Assembly: GCA_018343915.1 (NCBI GenBank)
Contig: JABRWF010000004.1
Coordinates: 2,728,001 to 2,792,000 of the forward strand
Length of the DNA: 64,000 bases
Source of the DNA: Agroathelia rolfsii
Lineage: Eukaryota; Basidiomycota; Agaricomycetes; Amylocorticiales; Amylocorticiaceae
Reading direction: 5' to 3'
Shown here: positions 1 through 10,986 of the stretch, piece after piece
Position numbering within the stretch: the stretch's first letter is position 1
How the letters are laid out: every line of letters begins with the position of its first letter
Notes under the pieces: generated by a model
Databases searched by the model: none
Seen by the model: the letters and a program-made list of their open reading frames with translations, nothing else
What the model was told of the DNA's origin: nothing
Translations under genes and position numbers: made by a program

Positions 1-818
1 AAAAAGCCAAAATCAGTGTGTTCATCGAAACTTGAACTGGGGCTGGAAGGAGTGTCGACAGCCACCGAGGAATAAGCCCACGCCCAAACGGCAGTTCCAT
101 TGGTGGTCAAGCTACCGCCAGACCAAGCTGGAAGGAAAAGTTAGCGGTTGGCCGCAAAATCCAAATAAAACTGTAGACGACATACTGGTACAGTTCTGGC
201 ATCGGTAAATCCATTTCCAGTGGGTCGAATTTGCGGAGCTGGAGATAGTAGTGATTTTCGGGCCCGAATATACACTGATATCTTATGGGCTCGCTGTTAA
301 AACATGCTAGATAAACCAGGATCTTACGTTGGCAAAACATAGCCTCTGGCGAGGTGTAAGTATCGTGAATGAATCTAATCAATATAGTGTTGCTCTTACG
401 TTGTGTATCTCGGTGAAAAAACTATTTCATTGTTGTTTAGCCACGCAACTATCAGCAAGTTGTCGATCATAGCACCGCCGAGAGAAAGGCCAATCCATTT
501 GGCAGCGACAGGAGCAGCAATTTCTCCGATGAATTCGTCTGAATTCGCGCTAGCCGGTGGGAACACAGCACCGTAGGTTACTCCATAGGTTGGGTCGGTG
601 ATACCTTGAAAGATAATTCCTGGTTGTTGCGTGGTACTCGTAAGAGCATGTATACCTTAAGCTTCTGTGTGAAGCAAGACTGACCATTATCTGTGTAAGA
701 ACTAGAACTTTGCCCAAAAACCCCTGTGATTTGTATCAGAGCCGTTTATCTTAGAATATGATTATGGCTTGCCTATGACTGTGATTGTCAGTAAATTCCA
801 GATAAGTCGAGAAAGCAT
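1..818 (-). CDS. CDH-type cytochrome (DOMON) domain secreted haemoprotein, partial
   Basis: Secreted b-type cytochrome domain like the haem domain of cellobiose dehydrogenase, an electron donor to lytic polysaccharide monooxygenases in lignocellulose breakdown. Rebuilt exons: 773-818, 685-723, 400-619, 328-345, 186-274, 1-127 (continues off the left edge). The start at 818 gives a short hydrophobic signal peptide (MLSRLIWNLLTITVIG) followed by VFGQSSSSYTDNG. Family motifs follow in order: GITDPTYGVTYG, FIGEIAAPVAAKWIGLSLGG, then AMIDNLLIVAW, whose Met matches the axial haem ligand, NSTHWKWIYRCQNCTTW, and SFDEHTDFGFF, whose His matches the second ligand. Exon 4 is only 18 nt. Intron 1 (724-772) uses a GC donor. 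Whether a flavin dehydrogenase or cellulose-binding domain follows lies outside the window; stand-alone cytochrome proteins are known in basidiomycetes. Confidence 0.88.
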
Positions 819-1597
819 ATCGAAAGGTTAGTTCGGCCCAGGAAACTGAGACCAATAGAATAGTGCTTCAGTGAATATATAATCTTTAATTCGAGCGAGG
901 AAGAGCCGTAAAAATCCGATATTCTCTGGGTAGGGAAATCCAATCGCCGAGTTAACATAGCGAAAAATGAATTGTTGAAAGCCTAGAGAGTAATTTGACC
1001 AGTGTCGGGAAAAAATCGGTGTCAAGGCTGTTGACCGATGGTGGTCACCCAATAATGAAATTTAACAGCCAAGGCAATAACAAGGGCCGATAATGAAACG
1101 AGAAATGTTCGTATATTGAGAGCGGGGCTGAAGATGGACCTTGGCGCATTTGGTGGCGACCAGGAGGGCATAATTAAATGATGGAACCTTGTGACGCTGT
1201 TGCCTCGATCGTCATCATACCATTACACGTTGGATGAAAGAACTGCAAGGAGTATAAACGTGATCCGATAAGATTTCACCGAGTTACTACACTCGCGCCA
1301 TCGAGGAAATTAGGCATGGTAATCGATCTGAGGTGCATGTGATAAGCGGATTCTATCCGATCAATATCCCTGAGTCTAGAGTGCAAAGGATATTCGCAAA
1401 ACTAGGTAGAGAATATCTTGCTGGCAAGAGAGGCACTCAGAACGCTTAAATCCGGGCATGAAGTAAATTTCATATTACAGATCTTTTCGCGGGGCGAGTG
1501 ACGTTCATATTGGATGAACTCATGTGTGAAGACATACAGTGTGCAGAGAGACTATGGAAGCATGCAAAGAGAGAAAGAATAAAAAATGTGAAGTTCT
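819..1597. other. Intergenic region upstream of the cytochrome gene
   Basis: No gene recognised on either strand. It holds the promoter of the leftward cytochrome gene and the 3' flank of the eL43 gene. The frame at 828-1052 on the minus strand has no family features. Confidence 0.5.
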
Positions 1598-2161
1598 CTA
1601 CGCCTCTGTTAGTTCACGCAACCGGCGAACAGTGCTAATGAATCGATTAATAAACTGTATTATAAAACTGACAACTAATCAGGGAACTCACCTGCGCACT
1701 GTTGCAGCAGCTGTTGTGGAAACAGTCCATGCACCACCAGCAATGACCTTTTTACATGCGCGGCAGTTCCAGATGCCAACTGCAGAGCGTTTCACGGAGT
1801 CCTATGTGAAAGAAAAATGTTACTACATGCCCTTGGATCTTTGATCGGTCGTGAACATGCCTTGCCGCAGAAAGTGCAGGTGTATCGTGCATGTTGGGTG
1901 ATTTCCATCTGGTTTCAAAAATGAAAATTAGGGGAGATAATGTATGTGTGAATCTCTTTGCTTCACCTTCTTCACCTGCTTTCGCAGGGATGCACCGTAA
2001 CGCTGATCGGTTTATTCAGCACCAATATTGCCTAACAACTAAGAAATCCGACTCACTGTTCCATACTTTCCGGTAACACCGACCTTACGAGTGCGTTTTG
2101 TCTAGAAAGGCATATCTAAGGTCCAGCAGTGCATTTGAAACGGTTCCGCAGGGCATACCAT
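1598..2161 (-). CDS. RPL43: 60S ribosomal protein eL43 (L37Ae/L43)
   Basis: Large-subunit zinc-ribbon ribosomal protein of exactly 92 residues, the usual fungal length. Six exons: 2159-2161 (the ATG alone), 2057-2101, 1967-2002, 1861-1908, 1692-1801 and 1598-1634. Together they give [61 protein letters not shown] and a C-terminus ending [12 protein letters not shown]. The zinc ligands are CTFC and CRAC. An intron directly after the initiator ATG is common in fungal ribosomal protein genes. Intron 4 (1802-1860) begins with GC instead of GT. The nearest GT would shift the frame into a stop, while the GC splice restores the conserved GK-x-SVKR junction. No exon exceeds 110 nt, so ORF-based scans miss the gene. 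Confidence 0.96.
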
Positions 2162-4993
2162 CTTGAAGGGCTAGAGGCGTCGGTGCTTTCTTACTGAGCG
2201 ATGAACACCCAATAGCAGCAGACTGCCGTCTGAGTTTGAATACTTGGTGCTGTATAGCTCTATCATCACTGCTTCCGAGTTCCGATTTCTTGGTGCCTTG
2301 ACTAGCTACTATTTCAATCAATGTTACTTTTTGTGTCGAACGATATGCTTTTGTATGGTGTAGGGGGGGGGGGTCCCAAGTATCAATATTTTGATAGTTA
2401 CTGATACGGGCACTGGTGCGCATTGATGTGCTGAGTGCTATGAGAGGTTTTGTATTCTGGCGCACGTAGCCCGGACGTCGATGCTCGGCTTATCAACGTC
2501 ATATGCTTTACTTGGTTTTTGCAAGAGCTTCGCCATTTCTTTCATTGTATACGATGTCTAACGTTCAATCATGGAGTTCTCGCGCGATAGTATCTGCCCT
2601 ACTTTATGATACCTGGTCTTGAACTACTCTTCCAAACCCAGGTCAGCGCAGGCAAAGGTTCATGCGTGCGATCCATAATTGGCGATTATATAAAGGGTGT
2701 AGACAGGCACCGCCGATCATCGGTTTTTTTGTCTAGAAGGGCCAGCCTAGCGGCCTTACCTTACATCATCGTGCACATGCGAGTTCTCCGTACGGTGATC
2801 ACCCGTTGCTTGCTACAGTACATGTGCGTTCTGGATAATTTTGACCAAGGTTATAATTGATCTCGAGGGCCCATCCGATGGCGACATGTGAATTGTCGGC
2901 GTAAGTACACAACACTACCCTTTTTGACCTTTATAGTGGTAGTCCCTATTCATTCACTTGGTATTATCTATGATCGGCATAATGTTTTGCACTGTCTCTT
3001 CTGCCGTCGATATTGCCCATTGTCCAGGAGCTTCGTGTTCTTGGTTACACTATATACTGGAGTTTTGTATCCTTTGAACATGTGTGCTGGTGAGTCAACA
3101 GAAGAAGCTTGCGCATGTCGGTTACTATGCCTCCGGAATGAATCAGCAAGTAAGGACGGGCATAAGGGTTCTTCACGGACTTCTCAGATTGTTCTCAAAA
3201 TATGATCCCCGAGATATGTAGTTATCAGCGACCCCTTAGATATACCATAAGGGATGAAATCTACAAGTAATTTTGAATCCGTGTTAACCTTGGCAGAAAT
3301 AATATGCGCTTGGAAGAGGACATGCTGAATATGCATGCCGACTACATAAACTTATGCAGCCAAAAAAAAAAAAAAAAAAATCCGCTATTGTAGCCCTTCC
3401 TCCTTTTTATTTCTTTCTCACCTCCTAGTGGTCGCGTATATATTTGGAAGGCGTCATTAAGTCTGAGCCAAAGAATCTGATGCACACTTGCAGGTTGTTT
3501 AAGCCCCAAAATTTGAGGAAAACACGATAAGCTCGAATGCATTGGCAATGATGGCACCCTACATTAACACCCTGCTTTGGTCTTGGCCCCTTTTGCTATG
3601 CAATTATTACCCTCTTCGCCGGTAAAGACAAATGTGAAAATTCCCGAAAAACTCCGCAGCCAGCTGTTAAAATACGACGAGCGACGACGATGAGCAGCGG
3701 TCGACACAAAGAAATGTATTCCGCTTGTCTACTTGTACATCGTTGTACGTAGTCAAACGGATAGTAAATAAAAATGTAAACTACCGTAAATATAAAGATA
3801 GAATCATGTGACCCAGCACATGGATCACATATTCTAACACCAGCTTCTGTTAATCCGTTGCTTGTGGAGGGAAGGGGGATCCTTGGCTGTGGCGAGAGTA
3901 ACAACGTTGACAACGTTATCTCGTTTTGGCTTGCACAAAGAATGCGGGACCTGAAAGAAATTGGATTACATTTAGAGAAATGATGATAACATAATTTGAC
4001 CCTGCCTATTCTTCAGTTGGCACTGTGGTATACTAGTAGCTGTCGTGGCATATACATCTAATGTCGGTTTAACAAAATCAAGTGCGTTAATGGGACTAAA
4101 TATGAGTGATAGCTGAATATCTCTGTCTAGGTCCTTATATTTGTTTTTCAGGGTCTATTGTAGAATGCGCGATATCGTCACATGTAGCAATATGGATATC
4201 TTGAGCTTTGATATATCTCACCGGACTCACTACTAGGGAAATAGGTCAATAGACATCACACTCTGGCGACCTCGTCATCCAGCGATTGCACATATTTTGA
4301 TCGTAAAGTGATCCGTAGTACATCTTAGTCTAAAGTTCAATATAGAATCGGTAACGAAGCTCCTACACTGTTATTGAGAACTTAAAATTTAGTGGCATCT
4401 TCAACCCATGCGTAGCTCTTGTCAGTGGCTTGAAGTTTGAACTTTCAGCCTTGATCATGATGTATGTTAGATTTTTTAGGTATATTGCCAGTATACTAAC
4501 CTCGGACCATGGCGATCTTTGACGCAGGACTCCCAACGAGTCAAGTTAGGGCGGGTTGATTTGACTCATCCCAATCCAGTCAATTCGCCTAACCCAACCT
4601 GTTAGGGGTAGTTCGACGGCGTGTGGTCACAAATGATCCCGGATTCGGAAATTTGTCACATGACGCACGGAACTGCAGTCATGACTCTGATTATGACCCT
4701 GTCACTTCGGTTTTTCACACAGAAAGTCGTTGCTTTTATTCTGGAAGCAGCCAATCAGAAGCCGGAAATGTCACGTGAATCTTGGTAAAGTCGATGACTT
4801 TTGGTAGCTAAATCCGCTGTGTCAATAAAGTCACACCGGTCTTTGCTATCCACTGGCAGCTCTAGGTTGGCTCGGAACCTGCGAGTACATCGACTCTAGT
4901 AGTAATCAATATTGGACCATCTCATCTGCTCCTCGCCTTCTTTAATACCTGGCTTCGCATTTACCTACTCTCACCCAACTTAGAAACGTCGAA
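2162..4993. other. 2.8 kb intergenic region
   Basis: No gene recognised. Open frames at 2606-2860, 2888-3205 and 3596-3913 carry no family motif and no convincing exon chain. It contains a 19-nt A tract at 3362-3380. Near 4530-4620 there is a diffuse inverted repeat with telomere-like motifs (GTTAGGG, CCTAACCC). A CCAAT box (AGCCAATCAGAA, about 4747-4760) lies upstream of the EXPERA gene. Confidence 0.5.
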
Positions 4994-5814
4994 ATGATTT
5001 TGGATACCAAGTCAAGCTCTTTGGTCACAGACTCCCGCAGTGGGCTCACATCTTATGGTACTATCCTTCCACGACTCACAAAGCGCTAGAGACATCCTTG
5101 AGAGAACGGCCGCTCGATTTCCTTTATGTCGCTTTCTTCTACGTATGTGGTCCCCATGAACGCTGGTTTACTTTTTGACATAAGACATTTTTAGATTCAC
5201 ATCCCAGCGACCTTACTCCTTGACTTGCAAGCAATCTATCCCAAGTCACTTCTTCCGGGTTTTATGTCAAATCTTCCAACTCTGTACTTCGCTATGTCTC
5301 AGGATCCACTGATAGGCGGCGCTATGGGCTATTTTGGACCTGCTTATGACGCGTCATGGTTCAAGTCATTTCTGGTCGTCGAAATGTATTTGTTTTACAT
5401 TATTCTAAGTGTGGCATGTCTTGAACCTGATGTCATCTTAGGATCTTCCAACTACCTGTGTTCTTTCTTGGTATCCGAGGATTGAAGTCAGGTTAGTCTT
5501 GAACGCAACATCCGGTTTAACTGTTTCAGCGCTGACTGGGGATAACAGAAAACAAGTCTATTTTCGTACTGCTGCTAATTTATGGGGCGTCAACTGCTAC
5601 CACTACGCTGGCATGCATTGCAGTTATTTTGGCAACACCTAGCACTTCAGCACATACTGCTGTCTCTGGGATCCCATCGGTGACGACTGGACAAAGACTG
5701 TTATTATTGTCGAGCTATGTGCCCTTTTTCCTGGTTCCTCTTGGCATGACTCTTGACATGGCCTCGCGAATTTTGAAACTGGTAAAAGAAAGCGAGAGGA
5801 TCAAAAGAGAATAG
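4994..5814 (+). CDS. EXPERA-domain membrane protein, TMEM97/sigma-2 receptor-like
   Basis: Small four-helix membrane protein of the EXPERA family (emopamil-binding protein, TM6SF2, TMEM97), which binds sterols or acts on sterol metabolism at the endoplasmic reticulum. Five spliced pieces join in frame: start ATG at 4994, an exon giving RERPLDFLYVAFFY ending at 5141, an exon from 5195 with IHIPATLLLDLQAIYP and DPLIGGAMGYFG, WFKSFLVVEM joined to IFQLPVFFLGIRGL, and a last exon with IYGASTATTTLACIAVILA and RLLLLSSYVPFFLVPLGM. These match the TMEM97 consensus, including the Asp of LLLDLQ and the Glu of VVEM in the ligand pocket. The C-terminus (KLVKESERIKRE) is lysine-rich, fitting ER retention. 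Whether it is a receptor or an isomerase cannot be told from sequence. Confidence 0.88.
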
Positions 5815-6754
5815 GTGTATTAGTTATCCGACAAAATCATTATTTTTAGACCATTTAGTGAGCATTTGACTGATTTGTGAATACAAAAATCAGAGCTTAC
5901 GGCCCCGAAGATATCGCTCCTGAATTAAACTGTATCATGTGTCTCAGGGCGTAGAGGATCTACCCGCAGCTCAGCAGTATGCGGCCCGCGATCAGAGTTA
6001 AACGTTTGTGACGGTACTCGCATAGATACGCGAACCGTAGTTGGTGATCAGATTATTCCGTGTTCGACTGTCCGGACGGTATTAGTTGCTAGATATCGGT
6101 GTCCTAATACCTCCTCAGGCTTCATTTACTCACTGCGACTCATCGTGCCCAGGAATACCCCACCCACAAGCTTTGGTCGTTGTGTTTGCTCAAAGCTGCA
6201 TTTATTCAGACTTGGTTCAAACAACTGTTGGCCATGATCAATGCACATTACCACTTACCGCCGGGTGAGGAGGACTATAAACCAGCTGATTGATCCAGTG
6301 GCGCGAAAACGCAAACTGTTCTTTTTTTAGACTGTATTTGGCTTGACTTCTCCGTGTGCTGGCAGCTTGCTTCTCACTATCATCCTGCTCTGAATCGCAG
6401 CCTATTGCCAGCTATATTTGGTAGCTTCTTTCCACTAACTCGCTCATTACTGCGTGTGAGCCATGTGTGAATTTTTCTTCATAGTTCCTCCGTGCATCAT
6501 GCCACTCGATCATTGTTATTCGCCGTTGTTGTCCTACTGAAGCGGGCCGGCGGTGATTGTACTTGCACCCTCTCCTGTCTATGTCATTCTCTCACCTCGC
6601 ATCATGTACAATAGCTACTGTTACTTGCGTCGGGCCGCTCTGGTTTCTAGTTCTGTCACTGTTTTTGAGATATAAAAGCCAGAAAGAAGGTACCAGTAAA
6701 GACCAGTCATTCTCTAGCTCACATCCATACCACACAAACTACCAGTTGACAGTC
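5815..6754. other. Intergenic region, promoter of polygalacturonase copy 1
   Basis: No gene seen. The right end carries a TATA box (listed separately). The frames at 6086-6268 and 6557-6928 are not supported; the second overlaps the true first exon of the pectinase. Confidence 0.5.
6671..6678 (+). promoter_or_regulatory. TATA box of polygalacturonase copy 1
   Basis: TATAAAAG lies 84 bp upstream of the ATG at 6755. A TATA box sits at a similar distance before the second pectinase copy, as expected for strongly inducible secreted enzymes. Confidence 0.6.
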
Positions 6755-8654
6755 ATGCTTCGCGTTTCCACTATTGTTGGTGCCCTCGCACTCGCCTCTT
6801 TGTTGTCTACGTACGCTACGCCCACCCCGCCGGCGAAGCCACGCAAGATTGGCAAGCGTTGCACTGCGACGATCAGCTCTGCTTCAGATGTCACCTCTGA
6901 CAACTTGGCCTGCACCACCATCAAGTAAGTCGCATTTGATGACGTCGAACGCTAAAGCTAGGTTTCTCACAATATCCTCAGCATTGAATCGTTTACCATG
7001 ACTGCTGGAGAGACACTGTCCATCAGTGCGATAAAGTTCACTACTCAGGCCTTACAAATTACTAAATGGTGTAAATACTAGCTGGCTTGGCATCTGGCAC
7101 TACCGTCAACCTCAAGGGTGAGGTCACCTTCGGTTTCAAGGAATGGGACGGCCCTCTCTTTGAGATCGGCACTGACAGCGACGATGATACATTCACCTTT
7201 GACGGTAATGGCAACACGCTCAACGGGTATGTGCTATCTTCACTATGAGCCAAGCAGATACTCATGTATTTTTACAGCCTCGGTGCGGACTACTGGGATG
7301 GTGAGGGTACCAATGGTGGTGTCACCAAGCCTCACCCTATGGTTAAAATCACCAAGGGTGGAGGAACTTTCAAGGATGTTGTAAGTACAAGAAATGCATT
7401 TCGGACCCGCACACTCTCATGGCTTATTACTTTTAAAAGACCGTCCTCAACGTAGGTTGATATGTTTTGTGGAGTAAGGATTGTTTATCTTAACGTGCTC
7501 CATATTTGCAGAGCCCCGCCCAGGCTATTAGTGTTGGCAACACTGCCAGTGAGTACTAATCTACGCTTTACGCAATAAACACCATTAACATTAATCACAT
7601 GGCCTTTCTCCAGCTTTCACTGTCTCTGATGTCACCATCAACAATGTACGTCATTTTTGATAGGGGTTACGGTTGCTTGATTCTGATGTTCTATCCCGGT
7701 AGTCTGCTGGATCCTCCCTTGGTCACAACGTATGCTTACTTTCTAGCCGAATGAGGAAAAAAAAAGTTAATAATGATGATTTGAAATAGACTGACTGCTT
7801 CGATGTTTCTGCCTCTGACCTTACTATTACTGGCAGCACTTGCGAGAACCAAGATGATTGTTTGGTCAGCTTCAGATCCATACATCTCGCTTTCTTATCA
7901 AAACGTCTTACAGTTTTTTTTTTTTTTTTCTTCAGGCGATCAACCAGGGCTCCAGCATTACCTTCTCTGACAACAAGTGCTCTGGTGGTACGTAGTACCA
8001 TAAATTCATACTCTAAGCTTCATGTTAAATGGAACACGATAATAGGCCACGGCATTTCCATTGGCTCCATTGCTAGCGACAAGACTGTCAGCGATGTAAC
8101 TATCTCCGGCAACACTGTCTCCTCCTCCGTGAACGGTCTCCGCATCAAGACTGACTATGGTGCTACCGACGCCTCTGTCACATCCATCACCTACAAGGGC
8201 AATACGGTGTCAGGTAAGTGGGAGTCACAGCAGACCCAGAATTTGCTTTGATGTGTAATCCCTTATTCATGTAGGCATCTCCGAATACGGTGTCGTTATT
8301 GAACAAGACTACGAGAACGGCTCGCCCACTGGTACACCTAGTAATGGTGTTACGGTATGATATATGGATTTTCTTATTCATGGTAGAAAGTCAATCCTAA
8401 ACGATACCAAAGCTCGGCCCTGTTGACTTCACAAGCGGCAACACTGTATCCGTAGACTCCGGTGCTGAGCGGGTCTACGTGCTTTGCGGCACGAGCTGCA
8501 CTGGCACTTGGGATTGGTCCGGTCTCAGCACCAGTGGTGGAAGCGCTGGCTCATCCAGTATGTCGATTCCCGACCTTCTCAGAGACTTGCTCAGTGTTAA
8601 CCCCATATCTTTATCACCACAGATTACGACGACATCACTGGCTACACTGTCTAG
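6755..8654 (+). CDS. Secreted endopolygalacturonase (GH28), copy 1
   Basis: Hydrolyses alpha-1,4-galacturonan in pectin outside the cell. Fourteen exons: 6755-6924, 6982-7025, 7082-7226, 7278-7380, 7440-7451, 7512-7548, 7614-7645, 7703-7729, 7790-7864, 7936-7987, 8046-8213, 8275-8354, 8413-8557, 8623-8654. A signal peptide ([21 protein letters not shown]) is followed by a short propeptide ending in the dibasic KR of PRKIGKR, a likely Kex2 site before [10 protein letters not shown]. All four GH28 signature motifs are present: NTD (LGHNTDCFD), DD (ENQDDCL), GHG (GGHGISIGS) and RIK (LRIKTDY). Conserved C-terminal cysteines occur in [13 protein letters not shown]. Exon 5 is only 12 nt and encodes TVLN. 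The start agrees with copy 2. It looks intact and functional. Confidence 0.96.
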
Positions 8655-10986
8655 GACGCCACAAGTGCTTGCAAATCAAAACCGCTTTGCCTACCCATAC
8701 CTACTGATACCCTGTAGTGTCACATTTCCACTTGTTGCTATATTTTATCTATCTATTTGAATCAAATTGGGGATTTATGGCTTTTATCATGCATTGAATG
8801 CTAATTTGGTTTACTGAGTAACTTGATGATATCGAGGATATGCAAGAGTTTTTTTTTTTCTTTTTTAAAAAAAAGCGGTTTGCCTACGGTCACAATTTCA
8901 TAATGTAAATTCCAATTTTTACTCCTTTCTTGCGATGATTTTATATGCTCAATTTGCCACTAACACTTTCACTGACTAGTATACTACAATTTGGAGTCTT
9001 TCAGCATCGTCACCAACCGTAATGAACTCATAATGATATACACTGGCAGAGCCCTGTGACTAGTATCGTTCTATGACAGGAAAACAAACTCTCTAGGCAT
9101 TGATGCGTGGGATATCTACTTCTGAAAAGGATTTGAAACTTGAAAGGATCGTTCCGAACCTGGTGCCTTCATGCTAGCTCTCTGTACCCGCTCTCAATCC
9201 CTCTTATCATCATTTTCGTGAAGTTTAGTGCTATGAACAAGCTCAATCTTGGCTGCTCAAATGGATAAATTGATGACTCAGTTGCACCTTGTTCAAGCTT
9301 GATCTTTTTCACACAGCGGGGGAGTTCAAATGATATGTGCATTAACAGATGAAAAACAAGCCATCTGATTGGCTGAGACCCATTCGCCGATCGGCTAAGC
9401 AAAAATCCCCTGCTGTGCCACCGGATATGGGAGCTTAGACTTCTCTTAGACAGTACTACTACCGGTAGGGTATCTTAGAGTATCCGATAATTCATAAGCA
9501 CTACTGTGACTACACGTGCTTCTCGGCATACAAATAGGACTCTATCATATTACCATCTCACTTCAGGGCTAATTAGAAAGTCTTTGGATCCTGCTGTATA
9601 GGCAGTGTGCATTTGTTAGGCGAAAGCGCGAAGCGCTTTCCGATCGCGGCTGGGCATGAGAAACCTGAGGGGATAGGAGGTGAGCAGCGGGGTTGGCTGG
9701 GATCGCCTTTCCACTGGCCAATCTTTCCTTTCCGGCAGCCAGGCCGCGATGTCCACGGGGTTTCGCTCGGTTTTATTTGTGGGTTTATGGTCAAGGAGAG
9801 TGATATTAGCTCGAATGGATATTAGTGCTTATTGCTTGTTACATTATTGAGTGCGTGCAGCTCAGTATTAGGGGTGTGTGAAGGGAAAAGGGGAAAAGGA
9901 AGAAAATGAAAGTAAAACAAAACAAAACAGCAAGGTGTGGCAAATGTGGGCGTGCAGTTTAAAAGGGTGGTGGGCGGGTGAAAAGCAAAAGGTGAGCGGA
10001 CAGATGAGGTGGCAGATGGAGCAAGAGATAGGTTGCTCTCTAACCTCGTCTGCCCCCGGCGCATGATCCAAAGACACCGCTTAATGCCGGCGTCCCTTGG
10101 CAGAAAGCATTCAACCTGGAGAACTTTCATGCTTGGGTTTATACGCCGTAAAGCTTCTCTCACTAGCAACTTCTAGATTCATAACCCTAAATCACACCTT
10201 CAGAATGGCGCGGGTCATTTCATAGGCTACTCAACTTAATTTCAGTGTCGAATTTGGATGAACCCCTTAATTGATGTTGTGACGCTCCCCGTAACACGTG
10301 CCTTGGGATTGCACACCAAGAATTCAAGGCAGTTCAAAGCTCAGATTTCGTCCTCGTCTCTGACTCTCGATTGCCACGCTACTCTAACGCTGACATGCCT
10401 CAGCTTTGATTTTTCCACTGTCTTTAGGGAAATCTTATCTCAAACAGATTTTCTACGATCTAACGACCCCTACCATTGCATCTTTCTGCTTGTCTGTCTA
10501 CTCACCCTTGACGTATTTGAGTCAGCGATCAGATGTACGGTTACGTCACTGCTGTAAGCTTGTAACCCGCCAGGATGTCCAAGTTTACTATTACTCCATA
10601 ATGATGACGGGGAACCCGAATCGACTCTCTCTTACTACCTTAACTCTTGGCCCAGTGAAATAACTTAGATACTAATGACATGTCGGCCATATTGCTTAGA
10701 ACAACCACATCTCTACAGCGCGTGGTGTGAATGAAAAAAATTATAAATAGGACAAAATCCGAATTAATCAGCTGAATAATCATCCTCATGCTTCAAAGCG
10801 CTGAGTAAAGCATCTCGATAGACAACACCGCCGATAATCTTTCATCATGCGGCGTCTTGTGGCTACTCTGGACGTTATCTAGCTCGGTGGCTGACTAAAT
10901 TGCCCAATTCCTCAATTTACACATCCAAAACCTGGGATAACGTAGCGGTACGTTGCATGAGTTAGATAGCGTTATCATGATTCTTA
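8655..10986. other. 2.3 kb intergenic region with a folded GC-rich core
   Basis: No protein gene recognised; frames at 9822-10169 and 10258-10663 have no family features. It contains the structured segment 9600-9760 (listed separately) and ends at the Tc1/mariner left terminal repeat. Confidence 0.5.
9600..9760. ncRNA. Candidate structured RNA (unidentified)
   Basis: A GC-rich island in AT-richer surroundings with nested complementarity. There is a perfect 8-bp hairpin with a 3-nt loop (GAAAGCGC at 9622-9629 against GCGCTTTC at 9633-9640). A long-range stem pairs ATCGCGGCTGG (9643-9653) with CCAGGCCGCGAT (9739-9750) with one bulge. An inner stem pairs GGTTGGCT (9691-9698) with GGCCAATC (9716-9723) using G-U pairs. 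I do not recognise it as tRNA, 5S, spliceosomal, SRP or RNase P/MRP RNA. It could be an RNA gene, a UTR structure, or chance. Confidence 0.3.

Noticed and set aside
9822..10169. 115-residue minus-strand open frame
   Set aside because: Low-complexity Phe/Pro/Ser stretch from pyrimidine-rich DNA, no homology recognised.
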